A DNA stretch of 64,000 nucleotides from Bacillota bacterium (GTDB lineage: Bacteria > Bacillota > UBA4882 > UBA8346), in the NCBI GenBank assembly GCA_023401925.1, contig JAEXDA010000043.1, positions 248,001 through 312,000 on the forward strand. The letters are read 5' to 3'. Both the position numbers and the translations under genes were made by a program. The notes under the pieces were generated by a model, which did not search any database, was not told where the DNA came from, and worked only from the letters and a program-made list of their open reading frames with translations. Shown one piece after another: positions 35,583 to 43,715 of the stretch. Position 1 is the stretch's first letter. Every line of letters begins with the position of its first letter.

Positions 35583-36695
35583 TTGGATTCATCCAAAGTG
35601 TATTTTACGGATCTCCATACGAAACCGGACATCAATCTCTTTGATAAGTTGGAAAATTTGGTTAGTGCGGCGGGGATCAACAAAATTATCTTTAAAGATA
35701 AATTTACGGCGATCAAAATTCATTTTGGAGAATATGGTAATTTAGCCTATGTCCGCCATAATTATGCAGCCCAAATGGTTCAAATGATTAAAAAATTGGA
35801 CGGCAGGCCTTTTCTTACCGACTCCAACACCCTATACTCCGGCAAACGCTCCAATGCCCTCGACCATTTGACGACTGCTTATGAAAACGGGTTTAATCCC
35901 CTTGCGGTTGGTTGTCATGTTTTAATCGCCGACGGGTTGAAAGGTACGGATTGTAAGGAAATCGAAATTAATCAAAAACACTGCAAAACGGCGAAGATTG
36001 GAAACGCTATTGCCGATGCGGATATTATTATTTCCATAAATCATTTTAAAGGACATGAAATGACGGGATTTGGAGGAGCACTTAAAAACATCGGCATGGG
36101 TTCCGGTTCCCGGGGCGGTAAATTGGAAATGCATTCCGCTTCAAAACCCCGGATGAATAAAGAGAACTGTGTAGCCTGTGCTCAGTGTATTAAAAATTGC
36201 GCACAAAAGGCAACCCATTTCGATAAAAACAAAAAAGCGGATATTGATTATGAAAAATGTATTGGATGCGGCCAGTGTGTGGCAGTTTGCCTTTACGGCG
36301 CCGCCCAGGTCCTCTGGAATCAGGCTGGGGCTGTCGCCAACGAAAAAATAGCCGAATACGCCTTGGCGGTATTGAAAGGAAAACCTCATTTTCACCTTAA
36401 CTTTGTTATGAATGTCTCCCCGGAATGTGATTGTTGGGGTAGTAACGATTTACCCATCGTATCCGATATAGGAATCGCCGCCTCATTTGATCCGGTTGCC
36501 TTGGATAAAGCCTGCGTTGATATGGTAAATAAAGCTTCGGTGAACAAGGGAAGCATTTTGGATCAAAAAAAATATCAAGAAGGGACCGATAAATTCAACC
36601 ACATTCATCCGGATACCGACTGGAAAACGGCTTTGCAGTACGCGGAGGAAATCGGCCTTGGAACTCTCCAATATGAACTGGTTATTGTCAAATAG
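35583..36695 (+). CDS. DUF362 protein with two 4Fe-4S clusters
   Basis: A 370-residue protein. The DUF362 domain comes first (KIHFGEYGNLAYVR, FLTDSNTLYSGKR, DIIISINHFKGHEMTGFGGA), interrupted by a ferredoxin module with CVACAQCIKNC and CIGCGQCVAVC (about residues 195-240) for two 4Fe-4S clusters. It ends with DPVALDKACVDMVNKA. Family members are iron-sulfur proteins of largely unknown redox role in anaerobes. TTG 35583 is preferred because GAGGTG is 6 bases upstream; two earlier in-frame starts overlap that site. It is followed 33 bases later by a DegV gene. Confidence 0.9.
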   Translation: MDSSKVYFTDLHTKPDINLFDKLENLVSAAGINKIIFKDKFTAIKIHFGEYGNLAYVRHNYAAQMVQMIKKLDGRPFLTDSNTLYSGKRSNALDHLTTAYENGFNPLAVGCHVLIADGLKGTDCKEIEINQKHCKTAKIGNAIADADIIISINHFKGHEMTGFGGALKNIGMGSGSRGGKLEMHSASKPRMNKENCVACAQCIKNCAQKATHFDKNKKADIDYEKCIGCGQCVAVCLYGAAQVLWNQAGAVANEKIAEYALAVLKGKPHFHLNFVMNVSPECDCWGSNDLPIVSDIGIAASFDPVALDKACVDMVNKASVNKGSILDQKKYQEGTDKFNHIHPDTDWKTALQYAEEIGLGTLQYELVIVK

Positions 36696-36728
36696 GCGAT
36701 ATAAAACTAACGAAAAAGAAGGTTATTC

Positions 36729-37574
36729 ATGAAAATTGGAATCGTAACAGACAGCACTGCCGATTTGTCCCAAGAGATTGTTGATCAATATGAAATTGAA
36801 GTTATCCCCCTGCAGGTGTCGATTGATCATCAAACATACCGGGACGGCATCGATTTAACGGCAACACAGTTTTACCAAAAATTGGAATTTACCACCGGTC
36901 ACCCGACCACATCCCAGCCGGCTCCCGGCCTTTTTGTGGAATGTTATCAACGACTTTTAAAAAAAGTTGATGCCATTATTTCAATCCATTTAACGGAAAA
37001 ACTTTCAGGAACCGTACGCACGGCCGAAATAGCCAGGCAAATGCTGCCGGATGCCGAGATTGAGGTTATCGATTCTCATTCTACCACACTAGGTTTGGGG
37101 AGCATCGTCATTGAAGCCGCCAGGGCTGCTCAAAAAGGAATCCATTTCGAGCACTTGACGGAGTTGGTTAAAAATTTGAGAGAACGGGTTCATTTTTTAG
37201 TTATTCTTGACACCTTGGAGTTTTTACAGCGCGGCGGCAGGGCCAGCAAATTCCAGAGCTTTTTTAGTTCGATTTTACAAATTAAACCGCTCATTCAATT
37301 ATTTCGAGGTGAAATTCACCTAGTTGCCAAAGTTCGCAGCCGCCAACAATCCATTCAGCTATTATTTGAGGAATTTATCGCCAAAGTTCCCCTGGATACC
37401 GATTCAATTATCGCAATCGTGCATGCTGCGGCCGAGAAGGAAGCCTTGAAATTAAAGGCCCGGATCGAAGATCGTTTTCATAATGCCGAGGTTATTATTC
37501 ATCAGGCGGGCCCGGTTTTAGGGGCTCATGTAGGGCCGGGAGCGCTGGCGTTGATTCATGTACCCCAATTATAA
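36729..37574 (+). CDS. DegV family fatty-acid-binding protein
   Basis: A 281-residue DegV protein. KIGIVTDSTADLSQE at the N-terminus and VEVIDSHST (here IEVIDSHSTTLG) are the family marks, and FLQRGGRASKFQSF matches the usual LxxLxxGGRI element. DegV (FakB-like) proteins bind a fatty acid and present it to the FakA kinase; FakA is not in this window. The start ATG follows AGAAGG. It is probably co-transcribed with the DUF362 gene. Confidence 0.93.
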   Translation: MKIGIVTDSTADLSQEIVDQYEIEVIPLQVSIDHQTYRDGIDLTATQFYQKLEFTTGHPTTSQPAPGLFVECYQRLLKKVDAIISIHLTEKLSGTVRTAEIARQMLPDAEIEVIDSHSTTLGLGSIVIEAARAAQKGIHFEHLTELVKNLRERVHFLVILDTLEFLQRGGRASKFQSFFSSILQIKPLIQLFRGEIHLVAKVRSRQQSIQLLFEEFIAKVPLDTDSIIAIVHAAAEKEALKLKARIEDRFHNAEVIIHQAGPVLGAHVGPGALALIHVPQL

Positions 37575-37684
37575 GGGGGAGAAAAAATTTTAACCGGTTC
37601 GTTTTAAAGAGCTATATGAGTTGAAAATAAATATTTGACCAAAAGCCAAAAGAAACGGAAAAATTTGGGTTATGCCTGGGCTGA

Positions 37685-37858
37685 CCGTTGGTCGAGACCT
37701 CATTCTTGCTCTCCCCCAACGGTGTCTAACTTTAAGAAGCATATTCAGGGGGAGAGTAACCGATGCCTTTGGGGTCTAAAGAATTTAGGGGACATCGGCT
37801 AGGGTTACCTACCCTTCCAATTGAATCAACAGCTTTTTTTACTTTACAAGGGGAAGGG
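37685..37858 (+). ncRNA. Candidate structured RNA upstream of an MCP gene (unidentified)
   Basis: Four perfect complementary pairs lie in 174 bases of a 470-base gap. CCGTTGG (37685-37691) pairs with CCAACGG (37716-37722). CTCTCCCCC (37709-37717) pairs with GGGGGAGAG (37748-37756), overlapping the first pair by two bases, so they form a pseudoknot or a switch. GTAA+CCGATG (37756-37765) pairs with CATCGG+TTAC (37793-37808) around CTAAA-GAA-TTTAG. CCCTTCC (37812-37818) pairs with GGAAGGG (37852-37858). No open frame is seen. It matches no riboswitch class I recall. The strand is inferred from the flanking genes. Confidence 0.5.
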
Positions 37859-38048
37859 CAAATAGGCGTTTTCTTTCTAACAGTGATTTCTGACAACAAC
37901 AAAATTTAATTCAACATATATAGCATTCTTTTTTTAAAAAAAATATTGGGAATGCCCATAGGAAATATTGATTCATCGGCTAATTATTTATGGTAAGCAA
38001 TGAAATTAAATTGTTGCGATTGTGATAGAGTCAAAGGGAGAGGTTAAT

Positions 38049-40205
38049 ATGAAGCAATTTAATTTTTTACAGAATGGTGTCACAAGAATCAAAGGGATCC
38101 TCCATCACAATTTAATGGATTCTTCCGTCAAAGTCATGGATTTAACAAACCGGTTCTCCATTCGGAATCGTTTAATTATTTTCTTCTTATTGGCTTCTTT
38201 AGGCCCGATGCTGATTGTGGGAACAATCTCTTACATAAGTTCCAGGAGCGCCATTAACAGTAAAATATCAAAATATTCTCAAAAAGAGCTCTCTCAAACC
38301 ATTCAAAATTTGGAAATCAAATTAAAAACTATTGAAGATATATCCAAACAATTTATCGCACTCTCTCAGTATAATACGATATTGAAAGAATATGTTCAGG
38401 CCCAGGAAACGATCGATGTATTTAATAAACAGCGGGCTATCGATGAATTATTGCAATCGATCACTTTTTCGGGTGAAGAAAACGGGGCTATATTATTTAT
38501 GTCAATGAAAGACCCCGCTCGCTTTTCAGCCAACAATAGTCTTGGGATGACCAGTCAATGGGTGAAGAGTTTCAGTAATTCCAGGTTCTATAAAAACATT
38601 TTATCGCAGGAAGGAAAAGCGCTTTGGTTTCCGGTTAAGTCACCCCGGGATGATATAAGAATCGCGATGGCACGTGTGATTAAGGATCCCCTCATCGGCG
38701 ACTCCATAGGGGTTGTGGTTATTTTCCTCAAAGAGAGTGTATTGAGTGATGTAATCAATACCATGCTGGGCACGGATGATGAGAGCACGCTTGAAAATAA
38801 TTTTACAATGATCATCGACAATAAGGGTTTGGTTTTGTTTAGCCCTTTTGAGGAAGATATCAATAAGCCGATTCAAAGGTTGTTAAGTAATCCTGAAAAA
38901 ATCCTTCCCTTATTAAAGGCTCAAAAGGATCAGGATAACTTTATGATTCAATTAAAAAATCACCAGGTGCGAGTTATTGGCCAAAAAATTCCGAATCAGG
39001 ACTGGTTTATTTTCAACGTGGCCAAGACCTCTTATTTATATTCCGAAAGCAATCTGGTTGGTTTGATTACCTTGTGTCTGGGAGCATTTTTTGGGTTGAT
39101 TGCCATTTTTATTTCAATCGCCATTGCTTTGAGTATATCTAGGCCGTTGAACCAAGTAATATTGTCAATGCAACGGGCGGAGAAAGGTGATTTAACAATC
39201 AGGGCCAATATTAAACGCCACGATGAACTTGGTTTTCTCGGTGCGACTTTTGATCACATGGTCGAGCAAATCGGCGGTTTGCTGAAAGAGACCCAAAATG
39301 CCATCGCCGCTTTTTCCGAGCATAGTTTGGTTCTGGATCAAAGTGCCGACCAATCGGTTAAGGCAGCGGAGGCCGTAGCAGCAGCCATGGAAGAAATCAC
39401 CAAAGGAACGATGGAACAAACCAATGAAGCCGAAAAATCCTCCACCACCATGAATGACTTGGCGTCCCAGATTGAAGTGGTTGTTTCGAAAGCAACGGAA
39501 GTTGAACAAATATCCGGTTCTACCCGTGAACTTAGTCTTAAGTCCCAAGAAGCTGTCGAAAAATTAATTCAAAAAACCAATGAGACGGATCAAATTACCC
39601 AGACCATTATTCAAAACATCATCGGTTTACACAGTAGTGCCGATAGAATTCGTCAGATTACGGAAATGATCACCAGTATTGCGGAGCAAACCAACCTTTT
39701 GGGGCTTAACGCATCGATTGAAGCTGCAAGAGCAGGGGAAATGGGACAAGGATTTGCCGTTGTTTCCGAGGAAATCAATAAATTGGCCCTTCAATCCCGG
39801 GATGCCGCTAAAACAATCAATAGTATTTTACAGGAAATTCAAGGGAAAACCGAAATTTCATCCAAGACAGCCGAAGAGGCTCATCAAATTTTGGAAGAAC
39901 AACGGAGTGCCGTAAATTTTGCGCAAGAGGCTTTTACCGAGATCACTGCGGCTACCGGCAATGTCATTGCCCGTATTATTTTTATGAATCATCTGATTAA
40001 TAATATCAATCACAGTAAGAACCATACGGTTCAGTCCATCATGAGTATCAGTTCCATTTCGGAAGAAACTGCAGCCTCGGCGGAAGAAGTTTCCGCTTCA
40101 TCGGAGGAACAAACCGCTTTAGCCGATCAAGTCCGGTTGCTTGCCCAAGATTTGCGAAATAAAGCGGAAGAATTGGCTGGAGTTATCAAGAAATTTCAGA
40201 TATGA
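38049..40205 (+). CDS. Methyl-accepting chemotaxis protein with Cache-type sensor (paralogue)
   Basis: 718 residues with the same layout as the receptor at 33254: cytoplasmic N-terminus, TM1 (LASLGPMLIVGTISY), an extracytoplasmic Cache-like region of about 270 residues, TM2 (LITLCLGAFFGLIAIFISIAIAL), HAMP, and a signalling hairpin with NLLGLNASIEAARAGEMGQGF. ATG 38049 is chosen because GGGAGAGG is 5-12 bases upstream; an ATG-like start nine codons earlier has none. The signalling halves are nearly identical in pattern while the sensor domains differ more, as expected after duplication and ligand divergence. A structured RNA candidate lies 190 bases upstream. Confidence 0.93.
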   Translation: MKQFNFLQNGVTRIKGILHHNLMDSSVKVMDLTNRFSIRNRLIIFFLLASLGPMLIVGTISYISSRSAINSKISKYSQKELSQTIQNLEIKLKTIEDISKQFIALSQYNTILKEYVQAQETIDVFNKQRAIDELLQSITFSGEENGAILFMSMKDPARFSANNSLGMTSQWVKSFSNSRFYKNILSQEGKALWFPVKSPRDDIRIAMARVIKDPLIGDSIGVVVIFLKESVLSDVINTMLGTDDESTLENNFTMIIDNKGLVLFSPFEEDINKPIQRLLSNPEKILPLLKAQKDQDNFMIQLKNHQVRVIGQKIPNQDWFIFNVAKTSYLYSESNLVGLITLCLGAFFGLIAIFISIAIALSISRPLNQVILSMQRAEKGDLTIRANIKRHDELGFLGATFDHMVEQIGGLLKETQNAIAAFSEHSLVLDQSADQSVKAAEAVAAAMEEITKGTMEQTNEAEKSSTTMNDLASQIEVVVSKATEVEQISGSTRELSLKSQEAVEKLIQKTNETDQITQTIIQNIIGLHSSADRIRQITEMITSIAEQTNLLGLNASIEAARAGEMGQGFAVVSEEINKLALQSRDAAKTINSILQEIQGKTEISSKTAEEAHQILEEQRSAVNFAQEAFTEITAATGNVIARIIFMNHLINNINHSKNHTVQSIMSISSISEETAASAEEVSASSEEQTALADQVRLLAQDLRNKAEELAGVIKKFQI

Positions 40206-40254
40206 GGTTGCTTTAGATCTTGTAAATTTTGAAATGCCATTCTAAAGGCAATGC

Positions 40255-40300
40255 AACAACCACAGGATGAAAAACGTCTTCAACTTGTGGTTGTTCTGTT
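40255..40300 (+). terminator. Terminator after MCP
   Basis: AACAACCACA (40255-40264) pairs with TGTGGTTGTT (40286-40295), followed by CTGTTT. The T tract is modest. Confidence 0.6.
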
Positions 40301-40406
40301 TAAACCATCCTCTAAAGGTTTGGAGAAAATTTTTCGAAGTAAAAGGAAAAATATGATCAAAAATCGAAGTAATATATGAAGCAATTTGAAGGAAGGAATG
40401 ATTCCT

Positions 40407-41450
40407 ATGACAGAATTTAATCGCGAAGATCATCCCCACCGGCGGAGAAATCCTTTAACCGGCGCTTGGGTTCTGGTATCACCGCACCGCACCAAAAGGC
40501 CTTGGACCGGCCAGGTTGAGAAACCGGCTCCCGATAATAAACCGGAATATGATCCCGGCTGTTACCTTTGCCCTGGAAATGAAAGGGCTGGAGGATTTAA
40601 AAATCCCCAATATACGGATACATTTACTTTTGTAAACGATTTTTCGGCTTTGCTTTCCGATACTCCGGCCGGGGGCGACGATAACTTCTTTTTCCGCACC
40701 GAAAGTGTCCGGGGAATTTGCAAAGTTTTGATTTTTTCCCCGTCCCACCGCTTGACTTTGCCGACCATGGAACCGGATGATCTCCTGAAAGTGGCCGAAA
40801 TGTGGCAAAAAGAGTTTCGGGAACTGAGTACTTTACCGGATATCCATTACATTCAAATTTTTGAAAACAAAGGTTCCATGATGGGTTGCAGCATGCCACA
40901 TCCCCATGGCCAACTTTGGGCTTCCCAAAGTATTCCCGATGAGATTATCAAGAAATGCAATTCCCAGGCAGATTATTTTCAAAAACATGGCCGGCCGCTG
41001 CTGCTGGATTATGTGGAGCAGGAGTTAAAAAAGGATGAACGGGTTGTCTATGCCAATGAAAGCTTTGTTGTATTGGTGCCTTTTTGGGCGGTATGGCCTT
41101 ATGAGACCATGATCGTTCCCCGGAAACAACTGAGCACGATTGCTGATTTTTCCCAAAACGACCTTAAGCTTTTAATGGATGCGGTCAAAGTCTTGACGGT
41201 GAAATACGATAATATGTTTGAAACTTCTTTCCCTTACTCGGCGGGGATGCACCAGAGCCCTTGCGATGGCAACGAACATCCCGGATTTATCTGGCACATG
41301 CTGTTTTATCCGCCGCTACTCCGCAGTGCGACCATTAAGAAATTTATGGTCGGTTACGAACTCCTTGCCGAGCCTCAACGGGATATTACCCCGGAAGCCA
41401 GCGCCCGGAAACTGAAAGAACTTTCAACTGTCCATTATCTACAGAAGTAG
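40407..41450 (+). CDS. galT: Galactose-1-phosphate uridylyltransferase
   Basis: A 347-residue class I GalT of the Leloir pathway: UDP-glucose + galactose-1-P to glucose-1-P + UDP-galactose. The N-terminal HRRRNPLTGAWVLVSPHR and zinc-site CYLCPGNERAGG are typical, and the active site SMPHPHGQLWAS holds the catalytic HPH motif. ATG 40407 follows GGAAGGA by 9 bases; ATG 40398 is possible. No galK or galE is adjacent. Confidence 0.96.
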   Translation: MTEFNREDHPHRRRNPLTGAWVLVSPHRTKRPWTGQVEKPAPDNKPEYDPGCYLCPGNERAGGFKNPQYTDTFTFVNDFSALLSDTPAGGDDNFFFRTESVRGICKVLIFSPSHRLTLPTMEPDDLLKVAEMWQKEFRELSTLPDIHYIQIFENKGSMMGCSMPHPHGQLWASQSIPDEIIKKCNSQADYFQKHGRPLLLDYVEQELKKDERVVYANESFVVLVPFWAVWPYETMIVPRKQLSTIADFSQNDLKLLMDAVKVLTVKYDNMFETSFPYSAGMHQSPCDGNEHPGFIWHMLFYPPLLRSATIKKFMVGYELLAEPQRDITPEASARKLKELSTVHYLQK

Positions 41451-41474
41451 ATTTCTGGAGTTAGTCCAGAAATC
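41451..41474. repeat. Short inverted repeat after galT
   Basis: ATTTCTGGA (41451-41459) pairs with TCCAGAAAT (41465-41473) directly after the galT stop. No T tract follows, so it may protect the 3' end rather than terminate. Confidence 0.5.
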
Positions 41475-41504
41475 GCAGGCTATCGTTAAGAAATCATGAT
41501 AACG

Positions 41505-41570
41505 GTCATGAAGTATCGCGGGAAGAGGACTCTATCCACAAGCCGCGCTTTTACTTCGTGACTTTTTTAT
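41505..41570 (+). terminator. Large terminator downstream of galT
   Basis: GTCATGAAGTA (41505-41515) pairs with TACTTCGTGAC (41552-41562; one G-T pair), with an inner CGCGG/CCGCG stem, followed by six T. Confidence 0.8.
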
Positions 41571-41660
41571 TCATCATTATGGATTCTATATATATTGCAT
41601 TAAATTTTTTTTAGAAAAAGTCAGGCCTAAAAAAAGTTAACGGAGACAGGAATTACCCGA

Positions 41661-41763
41661 TTCACAGGATTTACAAGATGAAGACCTGGTAAAAATGGGC
41701 TGCAAAAATTCATAGGGTTTTAAAAAAATCCTGTAAATCCATAAATTCATCTTAATCCTGTTT
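41661..41763. repeat. Intergenic ACAGGATTTACA-type repeat
   Basis: ACAGGATTTACAAGATGAA near 41664 and the inverted copies around 41728-41761 (ATCCTGTAAATCC and TTCATCTTAATCCTG) form an imperfect inverted repeat. Sequences of this type recur between genes in many unrelated genomes. No gene is seen in the 41571-41777 gap. Confidence 0.5.
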
Positions 41764-41777
41764 AAGTTCTTTTCCAC

Positions 41778-42317
41778 TTAGGTTTGCGTTCGTGGTCTAG
41801 CATTCACTTCGGCTTGGAGAATGATTGCCACCGCTTCCAGGAGATTATCGCAATAGTAATCGGCAGCCACATCATGATTCCCGATCTTTATCGTATGGCA
41901 ACCCGCGCTGGATCCTGCCAGAATATCCGGCTCACGGTCTCCAATCATCCAGGACCGCTTTAAGTCAACGGGGTACTTTTCGGCGAGAGCAAGAAGCATT
42001 CCCGGTTTTGGCTTCCGGCAATTACAGGGTTGATGATAGTGGGGACAATAAACTATCTTATCGACACGGGCATTTTCTGCTTGAAGCAATTTTTTCAAAT
42101 GGGCGTGAATGTTTTCCAAGTCCCCGGCGGTAAAAAAGCCCAGTTCAATACCGCCTTGATTGGTTACAACATAGACAGGATAACCGGCCTGGTTTAACTT
42201 CCGAATGGCGGAGGCGGTCCAGGGATAGAGGATCAAATCCTCGGGTTTGTTTACTGTTTTTCGGTTATCATTGATAACGCCGTCCCGGTCTAAAAAAACC
42301 GCTTCTTTTTTCACCAA
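41778..42317 (-). CDS. gmhB: D-glycero-manno-heptose 1,7-bisphosphate 7-phosphatase (GmhB-like HAD)
   Basis: A 179-residue HAD-IIIA phosphatase. FLDRDGVIND gives the nucleophile Asp10 and acid/base Asp12. The zinc-loop CPHYHQPCNCRKPKPGML is typical of GmhB, followed by IGDREPDILAGSSAG. GmhB dephosphorylates heptose 1,7-bisphosphate on the way to ADP- or GDP-heptose; in Gram-positives this feeds S-layer or surface glycans. No other heptose genes are in the window, so a related HisB-N-type activity cannot be excluded. The start (TTG 42317 or GTG 42314) is uncertain; AGGAG lies about 14-18 bases upstream. Confidence 0.87.
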   Translation of the reverse strand: MVKKEAVFLDRDGVINDNRKTVNKPEDLILYPWTASAIRKLNQAGYPVYVVTNQGGIELGFFTAGDLENIHAHLKKLLQAENARVDKIVYCPHYHQPCNCRKPKPGMLLALAEKYPVDLKRSWMIGDREPDILAGSSAGCHTIKIGNHDVAADYYCDNLLEAVAIILQAEVNARPRTQT

Positions 42318-42366
42318 AGCAGGAGGACTCCTGATTGTTATTTATTTCTCTATAGGATTCCCAAGA

Positions 42367-42441
42367 ATGAAAATATTATTGTTGCTACCAGATGAAGGGG
42401 ATTTACAGGAAAAGGAGTGGCGGCGCGCCCGTGCGAGGTAG
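42367..42441 (+). pseudogene. Short truncated ORF remnant
   Basis: ATG 42367 to TAG 42441 encodes 24 residues: MKILLLLPDEGDLQEKEWRR, then four more. The start looks like the N-terminus of a longer small protein (EKEW followed by a helix), which breaks down in the GC-rich stretch CGGCGCGCCCG. No ribosome binding site is clear. It lies between gmhB and the tandem repeat; nothing else is seen between 42442 and 42548. Confidence 0.3.
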
Positions 42442-42548
42442 TTGACGGCAGATTGCTTTCTGAAGTATAAAGGTATTGGGCCTATTTACCCTTTCCCCTA
42501 AAAGGGAACCGGCAGGAATTGATGGTCGATAGGCTTGTTGGACAGACT

Positions 42549-43124
42549 ATGGAGCATCACGACAAAGGCTTCGGAAAACCCAATCAACCCTTTTGGGGGG
42601 TCATTATTATTTTAGCTGCGATTTCCTGAGCGACGGAGACAATTGGCGGGAGAAAATCAGCGAACAAAAAAATTGTGGAGACAATTGGCGGGAGAAAATC
42701 AGCGACCGAAAAAATTGCGGAGACGATTGGCGGGAAGAAATCAGCAACCGAAAAAATTGTGGAGACAATTGGCGGGAGAAAATCAGCGACCGAAAAAATT
42801 GTGGAGACGATTGGCGGGAGAAAATCAGCAACCGAAAAAATTGTGGAGACAATTGGCGGGAGAAAATCAGCAACCGAAAAAATTGCGGAGACGATTGGCG
42901 GGAGGAAATCTGCAAACCAAAAAATCGTGGAGACAATTGGCGGAAGAAAATCAGAAATCGCTGGAACTGGCAAAATGGTAGAAGGCCCGGAGGGAGCCAT
43001 TCTTTGGATCTTCGGGTGTTTGGGAGTCTGTATATTTCTTTTATCTTTATATTTTTTACACCCCTTATCCCCAACATATGACCCCATCGTGAAATCCCCA
43101 TGTTGGTTATGGTGGGATATGTAG
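42549..43124 (+). pseudogene. Candidate repeat-containing membrane protein gene with in-frame TGA
   Basis: One plus-strand frame reads from ATG 42549 through 26 codons ending in a hydrophobic stretch (PFWGVIIILAAIS), a TGA at 42627-42629, then ATETIGGRKSANKKIV and eight 14-residue repeats of the type ETIGGRKSATEKIV. It ends in a hydrophobic segment (GAILWIFGCLGVCIFLLSLY) and stops at 43124. Differences between repeat copies fall mainly at the third codon position of this frame, which suggests selection on protein. The same wobble position also fits the minus-strand frame 42584-43087 (repeat DFLPPIVSTIFSVA), so the strand is not settled. The start has no good ribosome binding site. Confidence 0.4.
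42635..42970. repeat. 42-bp tandem repeat array, eight copies
   Basis: The unit starts GGAGACAATTGGCGGGAGAA and is exactly 42 bp. Copies begin at 42635, 42677, 42719, 42761, 42803, 42845, 42887 and 42929; the last diverges after 24 bases. Base 7 of the unit alternates A and G, so the array also has an 84-bp higher-order period (copies 2-3, 4-5, 6-7). Each junction reads AATTGT-GGAG-ACAATT or a variant, a hairpin with a GGAG loop. Confidence 0.95.
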
Positions 43125-43288
43125 GCATATGCTGGGATTTTTTATAAAAGAAAAATATCAGGAGAAATTTTGTTTGATAATCATCCCCGGCAAGCTTTAG
43201 CCTCGCGTTCAAAGTCCTGTAGGGAAAGGGCTTGTAGGTTATGTGAGGTAAATGGGTGGATTCAAAAGACACTATATCAGTGAACCTT

Positions 43289-43501
43289 TCATCTATTATC
43301 CGGCTCATGAAGCATCAAATCCCCCGGCTGGCAATCAAGTGCATTACATATCCGGTTAATAACTGATAAATCAACCCTGGTGCATGTATTGTTATATATC
43401 GCATACAGGGTATTTTTATTTACCCCGCTTTTTTCCTGCAACTCCGGGACTTTCATCCGGCCTTTTTCAAACATCACTCTATCGAGAGTAAATCTAACCA
43501 T
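43289..43501 (-). CDS. XRE-family (Cro/C1-type HTH) regulator
   Basis: A 70-residue single-domain helix-turn-helix protein. VPELQEKSGVNKNTLYAIYNN is the HTH, and LSVINRICNALDCQPGDLM is the typical C-terminal part of the domain. The start ATG 43501 follows AAAAGAGG; an in-frame start six codons earlier lacks a site. It is divergent from the SymE-like gene across a region with a strong promoter and repeated sequence, which suits a toxin-antitoxin or self-repressing regulator. Of the accessory region 42.3-45.5 kb it is the only clearly intact gene. Confidence 0.88.
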   Translation of the reverse strand: MVRFTLDRVMFEKGRMKVPELQEKSGVNKNTLYAIYNNTCTRVDLSVINRICNALDCQPGDLMLHEPDNR

Positions 43502-43594
43502 TATAAAACCTCTTTTCAAGCTGGTTAACTGTGTATATTATACCTTCTTCTATTGAGAACGGCAAATTATGTAGAGAAAAAATACAGAGAACTA

Positions 43595-43623
43595 TTGACA
43601 ACAAACATTGTTTAATGTAATAT
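43595..43623 (+). promoter_or_regulatory. Near-consensus sigma-A promoter
   Basis: TTGACA at 43595-43600, a 17-base spacer and TAATAT at 43618-43623. It points toward the SymE-like gene at 43716. The spacer holds AAACATTGTTT, a 5+1+5 palindrome and possible operator. TGTAGAGAAAA (43570), TGTAAAAAC (43630) and TGTAGAAAA (43672) recur around it and could be sites for the divergent XRE regulator. Confidence 0.8.
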
Positions 43624-43715
43624 TTATTATGTAAAAACTACAATGAAATATGCATTAATTACAATTAAGTGTGTAGAAAAATTTTTTAATTTGATAATAA
43701 TAGCAAGGAGCCCCC

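Noticed and set aside
37685..37858. Assignment to a known riboswitch or to 6S/SRP/tmRNA
   Set aside because: I compared it with the conserved sequences I remember for these RNAs and none fits; naming one would be a guess.
42635..42970. CRISPR-like array
   Set aside because: The 42-bp units are contiguous with no unique spacers between them and there are no cas genes. It is a tandem repeat, not a CRISPR.
42584..43087. Minus-strand repeat protein (DFLPPIVSTIFSVA repeat)
   Set aside because: The open frame arises because the unit length is a multiple of three. It shares the wobble position with the plus frame, so it is not excluded, but its N-terminus is a basic low-complexity stretch with only a weak start. 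It is noted as the alternative and not called as a gene.
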